Below, one piece after another: positions 33,221 through 41,236 of a stretch of 64,000 nucleotides of DNA (positions are counted from its first letter, which is position 1; every line of letters starts with the position of its first letter). A program made the translations under genes and the position numbers. The notes under the pieces were generated by a model, which searched no databases, was not told where the DNA came from, and saw only the letters and a program-made list of their open reading frames with translations. The stretch lies in contig NZ_CANMKO010000009.1 in the NCBI RefSeq assembly GCF_947498515.1, forward strand, positions 62,001 to 126,000, read 5' to 3'. This DNA is from an uncultured Pelagimonas sp. (GTDB lineage Bacteria > Pseudomonadota > Alphaproteobacteria > Rhodobacterales > Rhodobacteraceae).

Positions 33221-34018
33221 CTAGGCCTTTTTCAGCTCAACGCCCGGGGCGTAGGCGATAAAGAACGGGTTTGCGAAACCGTCTTTGCCATAGACCAACG
33301 GGCTGTGATCGTCGAAACGCACAACTTTGCCACCAGCACCGTGCAACACGGCCTGACCTGCGGCGGTGTCCCATTCCATCGTGCGGCCAACGCGTGGGTA
33401 CAAATCGGCCTCACCTGTGGCGACAAGGCAAAACTTCAACGACGATCCGGCGCTTTTGCTGTCTTTGGTGGCATATTTGGCGATGTAGTCTTCGGTGGCT
33501 TGGTCACGGTGCGATTTGGACGCGACCAACATCAACGCGCTGTTGTCAGGTGTGCTGACAGAAATGGCTTTGGTTTCGCCGGCGGTGTCTTTGTCAAAGG
33601 GGCCCATTTCTTCGACGGTTGATCCATCTGCCAGAGTATAGAACATCCGTTCGCGGGCCGGGGCATAGACCACACCGCGCACCGGCACACCGTCTTCGAC
33701 CAAGGCGATGTTGACGGTGAAATCACCGCGACGCTTGATGAACTCCTTAGTGCCATCCAACGGATCAACGATCAAAAAGGTTTTGGCATCAACACCATGG
33801 CTATCGGCTTGTTCTTCGGTGACAAGGGCGACATCGGGAAAAGCGGCTCGCAATCCGGCCGAAATGATCGCGTCTGCGGCTTCGTCCGCTTCAGTCACGG
33901 GGCTGTCGTCGGATTTCACTTTCACGTCAAAATCGTCAGAGTTGTAAATCTCCATGATCTTATCACCGGCTTCTAGTGCCAGCTTGCGGATCACTGTTGT
34001 CAGTTCCGAATAGTCCAC
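33221..34018 (-). CDS. cysQ: 3'(2'),5'-bisphosphate nucleotidase
   Basis: A 265-residue lithium-sensitive phosphatase of the inositol monophosphatase fold. Metal-binding motifs are VDPLDGTKEF near residue 83 and WDTAAGQA near 211. It converts PAP (3'-phosphoadenosine 5'-phosphate) to AMP. PAP is the by-product of every PAPS-dependent sulfation and inhibits sulfotransferases, so the position upstream of a glycan cluster that ends in a sulfotransferase is meaningful. The start is GTG 34018, preceded by GGGGA; the in-frame codons up to 34039 have no start signal. It is divergent from the ABC-2 permease gene. Confidence 0.92.
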   Translation of the reverse strand: MDYSELTTVIRKLALEAGDKIMEIYNSDDFDVKVKSDDSPVTEADEAADAIISAGLRAAFPDVALVTEEQADSHGVDAKTFLIVDPLDGTKEFIKRRGDFTVNIALVEDGVPVRGVVYAPARERMFYTLADGSTVEEMGPFDKDTAGETKAISVSTPDNSALMLVASKSHRDQATEDYIAKYATKDSKSAGSSLKFCLVATGEADLYPRVGRTMEWDTAAGQAVLHGAGGKVVRFDDHSPLVYGKDGFANPFFIAYAPGVELKKA

Positions 34019-34144
34019 GAAATGTCCCCTTCCCGGCAAAGTGTCGGGTTTTATTGATTTGAAAGCCTTTGCGTCTTATGGTGCCATTCAACAAGAACGG
34101 CAAGAATGCCGAAAGTATCAGGCCGCATATCGGAGCAGCGTCCC

Positions 34145-34975
34145 ATGTTTCAGATGACTACACCCCGGTCTCGGCTGGGTTCTGCGATTTATATTGCCGA
34201 ACTGATTTACCACAACTCTGTTCGCTCGGTCCGCAAATCCCACGGAAACGCCTTTATGGCGATCTTTATGAACATGCTTCAGACGATCGTTTTCGTCATG
34301 GCCTTCTATGTGATGTTCCAAATTCTGGGCCTGCGCGGAACGGCTTTGCGTGGCGATTTCATGGTTTACATCATGACCGGGATTTTCCTGTACATGACGC
34401 ATTCCAAGACATTGGGCGCGGTGTCCGGATCCGAAGGGCCAGCCAGCCCAATGATGCAACACGCCCCGATGAACACCGCGATTGCGATTGCGGCGGCGAT
34501 GGTCAGCACGCTCTACATTCAGCTCCTGTCTCTTTTTGCGATCCTGTTCATTTATGATGCCGCCTTTGCGCCCGGTGTTTTACTGGAGATTTTTGATCCC
34601 ATCGGATGTTTGGCGATGATCTTGCTGGCGTGGTTCTCTGGTGCGGCGATTGGTATGGTGTTTCTGGCAGTCAAGCCGTGGTTCCCGACGCCGGTTGGTA
34701 TCATTTCAACGGTCTATCAACGCGCTAATATGATTGCATCGGGCAAGATGTTCGTTGCCAATACCCTACCACCCTACATGCTAACCATGTTTGATTGGAA
34801 TCCATTGTTCCACTGTATCGATCAATCACGTGGTTATGCGTTTCTTGACTACAATCCACGCAATTCCAGCTGGGAATACGCCTTTTACCTGTCGATCGTC
34901 CTGATCATGATTGGCCTGATGGGTGAATTTTACACCCGCAAACACGCCTCGGCCTCTTGGGGCGCACGTCGCTAA
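34145..34975 (+). CDS. ABC-2 type permease, polysaccharide-export-like
   Basis: A 276-residue integral membrane protein with about six hydrophobic helices and the layout of the Wzm/KpsM-like ABC-2 permeases. A basic N-terminus (TPRSRLGSAIYIAELIYHNSVR) precedes the first helix, and the C-terminal F-Y-x-R-K-H tail is typical. CGGAG lies upstream of ATG 34145. No matching KpsT/Wzt ATPase is encoded beside it; the only other ABC ATPase of this class in the window is at 9158 and belongs to a different subfamily. It is divergent from cysQ. Export of a glycan is inferred from family and context, not shown. Confidence 0.78.
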   Translation: MFQMTTPRSRLGSAIYIAELIYHNSVRSVRKSHGNAFMAIFMNMLQTIVFVMAFYVMFQILGLRGTALRGDFMVYIMTGIFLYMTHSKTLGAVSGSEGPASPMMQHAPMNTAIAIAAAMVSTLYIQLLSLFAILFIYDAAFAPGVLLEIFDPIGCLAMILLAWFSGAAIGMVFLAVKPWFPTPVGIISTVYQRANMIASGKMFVANTLPPYMLTMFDWNPLFHCIDQSRGYAFLDYNPRNSSWEYAFYLSIVLIMIGLMGEFYTRKHASASWGARR

Positions 34976-35065
34976 AATCTGCCGGTATTCCGGACTATGG
35001 AATACCGCACTTTGGCAAAGCCGCCGTACCGCATAGTCTTGGGTCAATTGACCAAGGAGTTTCCT

Positions 35066-35665
35066 ATGCTAATCCGCGCCCTTGCCCTAATGCTTGCTAC
35101 CGCAACGACGGCGATTGCCGAAGATTTGCCAGCCCTGTTTGATGTGACCGGTGTCGCGTCGGATGACGTATTGAATGTACGCACCCGCCCGATGGGCGGA
35201 GCCAATATTATTGGCACCTTAGCCTATGACGCGAAGTCGGTCGAAGTTGTCGAAGTTCAAGACAATTGGGGCCGGGTGAATGTTGATGAAGGGTCGGGCT
35301 GGGCGTCGATGCGGTTTCTGACAGCACAACCTGACACCGCGCTTCCAAACGCAACGCATTTCAATTGTTTCGGGACCGAACCGTTTTGGTCGCTTGATGT
35401 CCAAAATGGTGGCCCGGCGGTTTTGTCGACACCCGAAGGGCATGACCGCGCGTTTCATATGGGGCTCGCCCGTGCCGCCAATGCACGCCCGGCTCCTTTT
35501 GCTATTCTGGGAAGCGCGCAGGGAGAAAACATCGCCATTGTGATGGACAAAGAAATTTGTTCCGACGGCATGTCCGATCGGCTGTTCGGCCTGTCCGGCA
35601 CCGTTGTGCTCAACGGATATAATATGGAAGTCTTGTCGGGCTGCTGCTCGATCCAATCGGAGTGA
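35066..35665 (+). CDS. SH3-type secreted protein, paralogue 1
   Basis: A 199-residue exported protein: signal peptide of about 19 residues (ending A-I-A-E), a bacterial SH3-like domain at about 25-90 (VTGVASDDVLNVRTRP, then NWGRV and GWASMRFL), and a C-terminal domain of about 105 residues with conserved Cys, E-P-F-W-S-L and a final S-G-C-C. The C-terminal part resembles the COG3650/COG4991-type membrane-associated domain. AAGGAG precedes ATG 35066. The next gene is a tandem paralogue starting six bases after the stop. Function is unknown; SH3b domains often bind cell-wall peptides. Confidence 0.8.
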   Translation: MLIRALALMLATATTAIAEDLPALFDVTGVASDDVLNVRTRPMGGANIIGTLAYDAKSVEVVEVQDNWGRVNVDEGSGWASMRFLTAQPDTALPNATHFNCFGTEPFWSLDVQNGGPAVLSTPEGHDRAFHMGLARAANARPAPFAILGSAQGENIAIVMDKEICSDGMSDRLFGLSGTVVLNGYNMEVLSGCCSIQSE

Positions 35666-35670
35666 CTTGG

Positions 35671-36288
35671 ATGCTACGACTGCTGATAGTGATGATGAGC
35701 CTATCAAGCGCCGCCTGGGCGAACGGATTTCCGGCCCTTTATAACATCGTTGATGTCGCAGCAGACGATACGCTGAACGTGCGGTCCAAGCCGAGTTCAA
35801 AAGGTGATGTGATCGCAGAGCGGGCTTTTGACGAGACCTATATTCAAGTGTTGGAGATGGACCCGAGCGGCAAATGGGCCTTGGTCAACAACGGTGAGGC
35901 CGGTCAGGGATGGATCTATGCCCGGTATCTCGAACCGGTGCCCGGCGGCTCGTTTCCCGACTGGCCGCATATGTATTGCGGTGGCAGCGAAAGCCCTTGG
36001 GGTGTCACCTTTACACAAGGTGGCCCGGCGGAGTTTCGTCAGTATTACGAGCCAGATGGCTATGCTCTTACCGCAGGAAGTTTTAAAACCGGGTCCGAGC
36101 ATCTGACAGATCACGGTATTCGCGCCACAAGCGACGCGATGCAGGTCTTGATTTCGGTGCGTCGCGAAACCTGTCAAAGTACCATGATTGATGCCGCATT
36201 TGGACTGATGTCTTCGGTGTTCATCACCGGCAAGGAAGACGGTTTTCAACAAGGGTGCTGTTCTCTCATCGCCCCTCCCGGCAATTGA
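35671..36288 (+). CDS. SH3-type secreted protein, paralogue 2
   Basis: A 205-residue paralogue of the preceding protein: signal peptide of about 18 residues, an SH3-like domain (VDVAADDTLNVRSKP near residue 28, then WALVNNGEAGQGWIYARYL), and the same C-terminal domain with S-E-S-P-W-G-V replacing E-P-F-W-S-L and a matching QGCCS end. ATG 35671 has GGAG eight bases upstream; GTG 35662, which overlaps the previous stop, is less likely. The two genes are a tandem duplication with clear divergence, so it is not recent. No function can be assigned. Confidence 0.8.
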   Translation: MLRLLIVMMSLSSAAWANGFPALYNIVDVAADDTLNVRSKPSSKGDVIAERAFDETYIQVLEMDPSGKWALVNNGEAGQGWIYARYLEPVPGGSFPDWPHMYCGGSESPWGVTFTQGGPAEFRQYYEPDGYALTAGSFKTGSEHLTDHGIRATSDAMQVLISVRRETCQSTMIDAAFGLMSSVFITGKEDGFQQGCCSLIAPPGN

Positions 36289-36302
36289 ACCCGCGGCCTC
36301 GC

Positions 36303-36932
36303 TTAGGTCACCATCCGAAGCGTCAAGTTGATCCGCCCACCTTGCGGCAGCAGGGTTGATGACCCGAACCGGAGCCGGTCAACACCGTGATGCGCCAGCC
36401 GCGCGTCACCACCCATCACAACGACATCGCCGGATTTCAGCCAGATCGACTCGGTGTTGCCGCCACGTTCCACATTACCCATTCGAAACAGCGCCTCGTC
36501 GCCAAGGCTGATCGACACCACCGGGTAGTCGAAAGCCGCCTCGTCGCGATCTTGGTGAAGTCCCATTTTCGCGTCTTCGCCATACCAGTTGATCAAACAG
36601 CATTCCGGGTCGCGTTTGGGGAGGTGTTGACAGCTGTCAACTTTATACCAAATTTTAAGAATTGAGGCTGGGATGGCGGGCCATGCTGCGCCATTTGGAT
36701 GCTGCTTTTCATAGCGATAGCCGCGCCTGTCGCTGATCCAGCCAAAATCACCCGCCGCGCTCATCCGCACCGACATCGGTTTTCCCCGCGCGGTCACCGG
36801 CTGAACCAACGGCGCGACACGCAAAATCCCGCGCAACTCTTCGACAAGCGATTCTTGTTCGGCCCGATCCAGAAATTCGGGATGAATGACAAAGCCCTTT
36901 TGGCGGATCATGGGTGAATTTGCAGGTTTCAT
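36303..36932 (-). CDS. alkB: Alpha-ketoglutarate-dependent dioxygenase AlkB
   Basis: A 209-residue AlkB-type Fe(II)/2-oxoglutarate dioxygenase. The metal ligands are in the HQDRDE motif (H-x-D) near residue 127 and the later histidine in R-L-A-H-H-G; the 2-oxoglutarate arginine is in RINLTLRM at the C-terminus. The GDEALFRMG strand and the N-W-Y segment are typical of DNA-repair AlkB. It demethylates 1-methyladenine and 3-methylcytosine. The start is ATG 36932 with AAAGGGG just upstream; the frame stays open for 80 more codons into the dnaK promoter, which is not coding. It is divergent from dnaK and not linked to the Ada-like gene. Confidence 0.93.
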   Translation of the reverse strand: MKPANSPMIRQKGFVIHPEFLDRAEQESLVEELRGILRVAPLVQPVTARGKPMSVRMSAAGDFGWISDRRGYRYEKQHPNGAAWPAIPASILKIWYKVDSCQHLPKRDPECCLINWYGEDAKMGLHQDRDEAAFDYPVVSISLGDEALFRMGNVERGGNTESIWLKSGDVVVMGGDARLAHHGVDRLRFGSSTLLPQGGRINLTLRMVT

Positions 36933-36997
36933 GCCCCTTTCTTTCGCGATTCCTAACGTTAGCCAAGCAATTCTGCACATTTGCTGTGTTGCAGGTG

Positions 36998-37027
36998 CTT
37001 GCAGGGACAAAAGCGGCTCCTTATATA
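36998..37027 (+). promoter_or_regulatory. RpoH (sigma32)-type heat-shock promoter of dnaK
   Basis: CTTG at 36998-37001 and CTTATATA at 37020-37027 are separated by 18 bases, which fits the alphaproteobacterial sigma32 consensus (CTTG, 17-18 bases, CYTATNTNNG) at all but the final base. It lies about 110 bases upstream of the dnaK ATG. Confidence 0.8.
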
Positions 37028-37138
37028 CCGTCCGAACGCGCCGGATCCGGCCGGACCGGCGTTCCTGCCATACGGGGCACCGGATGCCGTTACGGGTCCA
37101 GCGCCACGTGATATCGCCTGTTAAGAAAGGGATCGAAC

Positions 37139-39064
37139 ATGGGTAAAGTGATCGGTATCGACCTCGGTACAACGAACTCTTGTGTTGCCATTATGGACGG
37201 CTCTGCCGCCCGCGTCATTGAAAACGCCGAAGGCGCACGCACAACTCCTTCTATCGTTGCATTTGCTGACGACGAACGCCTTGTTGGCCAGCCAGCCAAA
37301 CGTCAGGCTGTTACCAACCCAGAAGCCACCGTTTTTGCGGTGAAGCGTCTGATTGGCCGCCGCGTCACCGATGCAGAAGTCACCAAGGATCAGGACATTG
37401 TTCCATACGCCATCGTTGATGGCGGCAATGGCGATGCATGGGTTGAGGCCAAGGGTGAGAAATACTCTCCGTCGCAAATCTCTGCCTTTATCCTCGGCAA
37501 GATGAAAGAAACCGCCGAGAGCTATCTTGGCGAAGAAGTCACTCAGGCGGTTATCACCGTTCCTGCGTACTTTAACGACGCCCAGCGTCAGGCCACCAAA
37601 GACGCCGGTAAAATTGCCGGTCTCGAAGTGCTGCGGATCATCAACGAACCGACAGCGGCGGCTCTGGCCTATGGTCTGGACAAGAAAGAAAGCAAAACCA
37701 TCGCGGTCTATGACCTTGGTGGCGGTACTTTCGATGTGACCATTCTGGAAATCGACGACGGTCTGTTCGAAGTGAAATCGACCAACGGCGACACTTTCCT
37801 TGGTGGTGAAGACTTTGACATGCGCATCGTCAACTACCTCGCGGACCAGTTCAAAAAAGAGCACGGTGCCGACCTGACCAAAGACAAGATGGCCCTGCAG
37901 CGTCTGAAAGAAGCCGCTGAAAAAGCCAAAATCGAACTGTCTTCGGCCACTCAGACCGAAATCAACCAGCCGTTCATCACCATGGACCCGGCCACAGGCG
38001 CACCTTTGCACCTGGTTGTGAAACTGACCCGTGCCAAACTGGAAAGCCTTGTTGGTGATCTGGTCAAAGCGTCTATCAAGCCTTGCCAAGCCGCGTTGAA
38101 AGACGCCGGCCTGACCACGGCTGACATCGACGAAGTCGTTCTGGTTGGCGGTCAAACCCGTATGCCGCGCGTCTTTGACGAAGTGACCAAGTTCTTTGGC
38201 AAAGAGCCACATAAGGGTGTGAACCCTGACGAAGTTGTTGCCATGGGCGCGGCCATTCAGGCCGGTGTTCTGCAGGGTGACGTCAAAGACGTTGTTCTTC
38301 TCGACGTAACACCTCTGTCGCTTGGTATCGAAACTCTGGGTGGTGTCTTCACCCGTCTGATCGACCGCAACACCACCATCCCGACGAAAAAGTCTCAGGT
38401 CTTCTCGACCGCCGAAGACAACCAGTCGGCTGTGACCATCCGGGTTTTCCAGGGTGAGCGTGAGATGGCGGCTGACAACAAGATGCTCGGCCAGTTCAAT
38501 TTGGAAGACATCCCACCGTCGCCACGTGGCATGCCACAGATCGAAGTGACCTTTGACATTGACGCAAACGGCATCGTGTCCGTTGGTGCCAAGGACAAAG
38601 CCACCGGTAAAGAGCAGCAGATCACCATCCAAGCCTCGGGCGGTTTGACGGATGAGGACATCGAAAAGATGGTCCAAGAAGCCGAAGAAAACGCCGAAGC
38701 GGATAAAGAGCGCAAAGAGCTGGTCGAAGCCCGCAACCAAGCCGAGAGTCTTGTGCACTCAACCGAGAAATCGGTTGAAGAGCATGGCGACAAGGTCGAT
38801 CCGTCCACTGTTGAGGCGATCGAGCTGGCTGTTGCAGCGCTGAAAGACGATCTGGAGAAAGACGACGTTGCAGCTGAGAAGCTCAAGGCCGGCATCCAGA
38901 ACGTGACCGAAGTCGCAATGCGCCTTGGTGAAGCGATCTACAAAGCCCAAGCCGAAGAAGCCGGCGAAGAGCCCGCAGCTGCGGATGCTGAGGGTCCTGC
39001 TGGTGCCGACGATGATATCGTTGACGCCGACTTCGAAGATCTGGGTGATGACAAACGTGGCTAA
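37139..39064 (+). CDS. dnaK: Chaperone DnaK (Hsp70)
   Basis: A 641-residue Hsp70. The N-terminal nucleotide-binding domain (1-385) opens with [20 protein letters not shown] and contains [14 protein letters not shown] near 193 and [12 protein letters not shown] near 335. The substrate-binding domain includes [14 protein letters not shown] near 390. The C-terminal tail is acidic and ends DLGDDKRG. It folds and disaggregates proteins with DnaJ and GrpE. GAAAGG precedes the ATG. A sigma32-type promoter lies upstream and dnaJ follows 78 bases downstream, with a hairpin between. Size and motifs are normal. Confidence 0.99.
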   Translation: MGKVIGIDLGTTNSCVAIMDGSAARVIENAEGARTTPSIVAFADDERLVGQPAKRQAVTNPEATVFAVKRLIGRRVTDAEVTKDQDIVPYAIVDGGNGDAWVEAKGEKYSPSQISAFILGKMKETAESYLGEEVTQAVITVPAYFNDAQRQATKDAGKIAGLEVLRIINEPTAAALAYGLDKKESKTIAVYDLGGGTFDVTILEIDDGLFEVKSTNGDTFLGGEDFDMRIVNYLADQFKKEHGADLTKDKMALQRLKEAAEKAKIELSSATQTEINQPFITMDPATGAPLHLVVKLTRAKLESLVGDLVKASIKPCQAALKDAGLTTADIDEVVLVGGQTRMPRVFDEVTKFFGKEPHKGVNPDEVVAMGAAIQAGVLQGDVKDVVLLDVTPLSLGIETLGGVFTRLIDRNTTIPTKKSQVFSTAEDNQSAVTIRVFQGEREMAADNKMLGQFNLEDIPPSPRGMPQIEVTFDIDANGIVSVGAKDKATGKEQQITIQASGGLTDEDIEKMVQEAEENAEADKERKELVEARNQAESLVHSTEKSVEEHGDKVDPSTVEAIELAVAALKDDLEKDDVAAEKLKAGIQNVTEVAMRLGEAIYKAQAEEAGEEPAAADAEGPAGADDDIVDADFEDLGDDKRG

Positions 39065-39087
39065 GGCCGGTTTGTGACACTGATCGG

Positions 39088-39118
39088 GGGCCGGTCCGGT
39101 AGCCGGACTGGCCCTTTT
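39088..39118 (+). terminator. Intercistronic terminator-like hairpin between dnaK and dnaJ
   Basis: A 12 bp stem with one G-T pair (GGGCCGGTCCGG with CCGGACTGGCCC, TAG loop) is followed by TTTTCCTTTCC, 24 bases after the dnaK stop. It should reduce read-through so that less dnaJ than dnaK is made. Confidence 0.75.
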
Positions 39119-39142
39119 CCTTTCCTGGAAAGGAGGACGTAG

Positions 39143-40303
39143 ATGTCCAAAAGTGATTATTATGATCTGCTAGGAGCCTCCAAGGGGGCCTCTGCGGATG
39201 AGCTCAAGAAGGCCTATCGCAAGAAGGCCAAAGAACTGCACCCGGATCGCAATTCGGACAATCCAAACGCAGAGGCGCAATTCAAAGAGATCAATGAGGC
39301 CTATGATGTCCTCAAAGATCCTGAGAAGAAAGCAGCCTATGACCGCTATGGTCATGCCGCATTCGAAGGCGGCATGGGGGGTGGCGGTGGTCGACCCGGT
39401 GGCGGGTTTGGCGGCGGTGGTCCCGGTGATTTCGGCAGTGCCTTCTCTGATGTGTTCGACGATCTATTTGGCGACTTTATGGGCGGCCAGCGCGGTGGTG
39501 GTGGGCGTCAGCGCGCCTCACGCGGGGCGGACTTGCGCTATAACCTGCGGATCACTCTCGAAGACGCCTTCGCCGGAATGCAGAAAACCATCAATGTTCC
39601 AACTTCGGTGCAATGTGGTGAATGCGAAGGGTCCGGTGCCGAAGGTGGAGCAGAACCGACAACCTGCCCAACCTGTTCCGGTATGGGTAAGGTGCGGGCA
39701 ACACAGGGTTTCTTTACGGTTGAGCGAACTTGCCCAACCTGTTCTGGCCTTGGTCAGATCATCAAGAACCCATGCAAATCCTGCGGTGGAAATGGCCGTG
39801 TTCAAAAAGAACGCGCGCTGTCTGTGAACATCCCGGCTGGTGTTGAAACCGGCACACGCATTCGTCTTGCAGGCGAAGGTGAGGCGGGCATGCGCGGTGG
39901 CCCTCCGGGTGATCTCTACATTTTCATTGAAGTTGAAGAGCACAAGATTTTCGAACGCGAAGGCAGCGAGTTGCATTGCCGAGTGCCGGTGTCGATGACC
40001 TCTGCTGCATTGGGTGGCGATATCGAAGTGCCGACCATAGATGGCGGTCGTTCGCGGGTGAAAATCCCATCGGGAAGCCAATCTGGCCGCCAGATGCGGT
40101 TGCGCGGCAAAGGCATGCCAGCGCTGCGCGGCGGTGGCACCGGTGATATGTTCATCGAACTTGCCGTCGAAACACCGGTGAACCTGACCTCTCGCCAGAA
40201 AGAGATCTTGCGCGAGTTTGAAGGCCTAGCCGAAGACAACAACCCCGAAAGCTCGAGCTTTTTCTCGTCGGTCAAAGGGTTCTGGGACAGTATGAAAGGG
40301 TAG
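39143..40303 (+). CDS. dnaJ: Chaperone DnaJ (Hsp40)
   Basis: A 386-residue class A J-protein. The J domain (1-70) has the HPDRN loop near residue 33. A Gly/Phe-rich linker runs from about 75 to 125. Four CxxCxGxG zinc-binding repeats lie between about 155 and 225 ([32 protein letters not shown]), and the C-terminal substrate-binding domain follows. It stimulates DnaK ATPase and delivers substrates. AAAGGAGG lies about eight bases upstream of the ATG. It is followed by a strong terminator. Confidence 0.99.
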   Translation: MSKSDYYDLLGASKGASADELKKAYRKKAKELHPDRNSDNPNAEAQFKEINEAYDVLKDPEKKAAYDRYGHAAFEGGMGGGGGRPGGGFGGGGPGDFGSAFSDVFDDLFGDFMGGQRGGGGRQRASRGADLRYNLRITLEDAFAGMQKTINVPTSVQCGECEGSGAEGGAEPTTCPTCSGMGKVRATQGFFTVERTCPTCSGLGQIIKNPCKSCGGNGRVQKERALSVNIPAGVETGTRIRLAGEGEAGMRGGPPGDLYIFIEVEEHKIFEREGSELHCRVPVSMTSAALGGDIEVPTIDGGRSRVKIPSGSQSGRQMRLRGKGMPALRGGGTGDMFIELAVETPVNLTSRQKEILREFEGLAEDNNPESSSFFSSVKGFWDSMKG

Positions 40304-40337
40304 CACCGCCTTCTGAAATCCTGGTTTTCTACAAAAG

Positions 40338-40366
40338 ACGGCACCCGGTTGGGTGCCGTTTTTGTT
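40338..40366 (+). terminator. Rho-independent terminator of the dnaKJ operon
   Basis: A perfect 9 bp stem (ACGGCACCC with GGGTGCCGT, GGTT loop) runs into TTTTTGTTTTC, 35 bases after the dnaJ stop. Confidence 0.85.
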
Positions 40367-40431
40367 TTCCTTTGTGGGAACGGAGTGACAACATTTTCCA
40401 TTCGTTCACCATGCTTCAGCAAAGATGAGGC

Positions 40432-41196
40432 ATGACACAGGGACCACATTTTTCAGATTCACAAGCGGCATTGTTCGACTTGGACGAAGCTCCGGTGCAA
40501 CCGGTGCCCGATTCCAAGCTGTTGCCATCCTATATCAAGGATCATCGTGCCCGGTTGCGTGAGCGTTTTCGGATCGGTGGGGCGGACGCTCTGCCCGACT
40601 ATGAGCTTTTGGAGCTGGTCCTGTTTCGCGCCATTCCTCGCCAGGACGTTAAACCGCTCGCTCGGCAGTTGCTTGAACAGTTTGGAGATTTCAACGGCGT
40701 TATCTCTGCACCTGCGATGAGATTGGCAGAGGTGATAGGTGTCGGTGATGCGGTTGTGACCGAACTCAAAGTCGTTGAGGCGGCGGCACACCGATTGGCA
40801 CAAGCCAAGGTTTTAAAACGGCACGTGGTGAGCAGTTGGGATGCCTTGCTGACCTATTGCCAAACAGCAATGGCACATGGTGAGGTCGAACAATTTCGAG
40901 TGCTGTATTTGGACCGCAAGAACGTTTTGATTGCCGATGAAGCGCAAGGGCGTGGCACGGTCGACCACGTACCCGTTTATCCGCGCGAAGTTGTCAAACG
41001 CGCCTTAGAGTTGAACGCGACGGCGATGATCCTTGTGCACAACCATCCGTCAGGGGACCCAACACCCAGCGGGGCAGATATCGAAATGACCGAACAAATT
41101 CGAGAAGCTGCCGAAGTGCTTGGGCTGACCTTGCATGACCATTTGGTGATCGGCAAATCGCAGGAATTGAGTTTTAAAGCCGAAGGGTTGCTCTAG
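40432..41196 (+). CDS. radC: RadC family JAB/MPN+ protein
   Basis: A 254-residue RadC protein: a helix-hairpin-helix region at about 40-115 and a C-terminal JAMM metalloprotease-like domain with the metal motif HNHPSGDPTPSGAD near residue 203 and a preceding glutamate. The name comes from an old DNA-repair assignment that has since been questioned; the true role is unclear. The start is uncertain: ATG 40432 has GAGG only one base upstream, and there is no better candidate nearby. It converges on the substrate-binding/OmpA gene with a 22-base palindrome between the stops. Confidence 0.92.
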   Translation: MTQGPHFSDSQAALFDLDEAPVQPVPDSKLLPSYIKDHRARLRERFRIGGADALPDYELLELVLFRAIPRQDVKPLARQLLEQFGDFNGVISAPAMRLAEVIGVGDAVVTELKVVEAAAHRLAQAKVLKRHVVSSWDALLTYCQTAMAHGEVEQFRVLYLDRKNVLIADEAQGRGTVDHVPVYPREVVKRALELNATAMILVHNHPSGDPTPSGADIEMTEQIREAAEVLGLTLHDHLVIGKSQELSFKAEGLL

Positions 41197-41201
41197 TCGC
41201 C

Positions 41202-41223
41202 CAAATTCCGTGCACGGAATTTG
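41202..41223. terminator. 22-base perfect palindrome between convergent genes
   Basis: The sequence from 41202 to 41223 is an exact palindrome centred on TGCA with arms CAAATTCCG and CGGAATTTG. It lies in the 40 bases between the stops of radC and the OmpA-fusion gene. It probably folds as a hairpin in both transcripts and serves as a bidirectional 3' end, although it lacks a long T tract. Confidence 0.6.
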
Positions 41224-41236
41224 CCACCGCAGGCCT

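Noticed and set aside
9158-34975. Pairing of the ATPase at 9158 with the permease at 34145
   Set aside because: They are 24 kb apart and belong to different ABC-2 subfamilies, so a joint transporter is not supported.
37121-38758. Open frame of 545 codons on the minus strand
   Set aside because: It is entirely antisense to dnaK, has no recognisable domain, and arises from the codon bias of a highly expressed gene.
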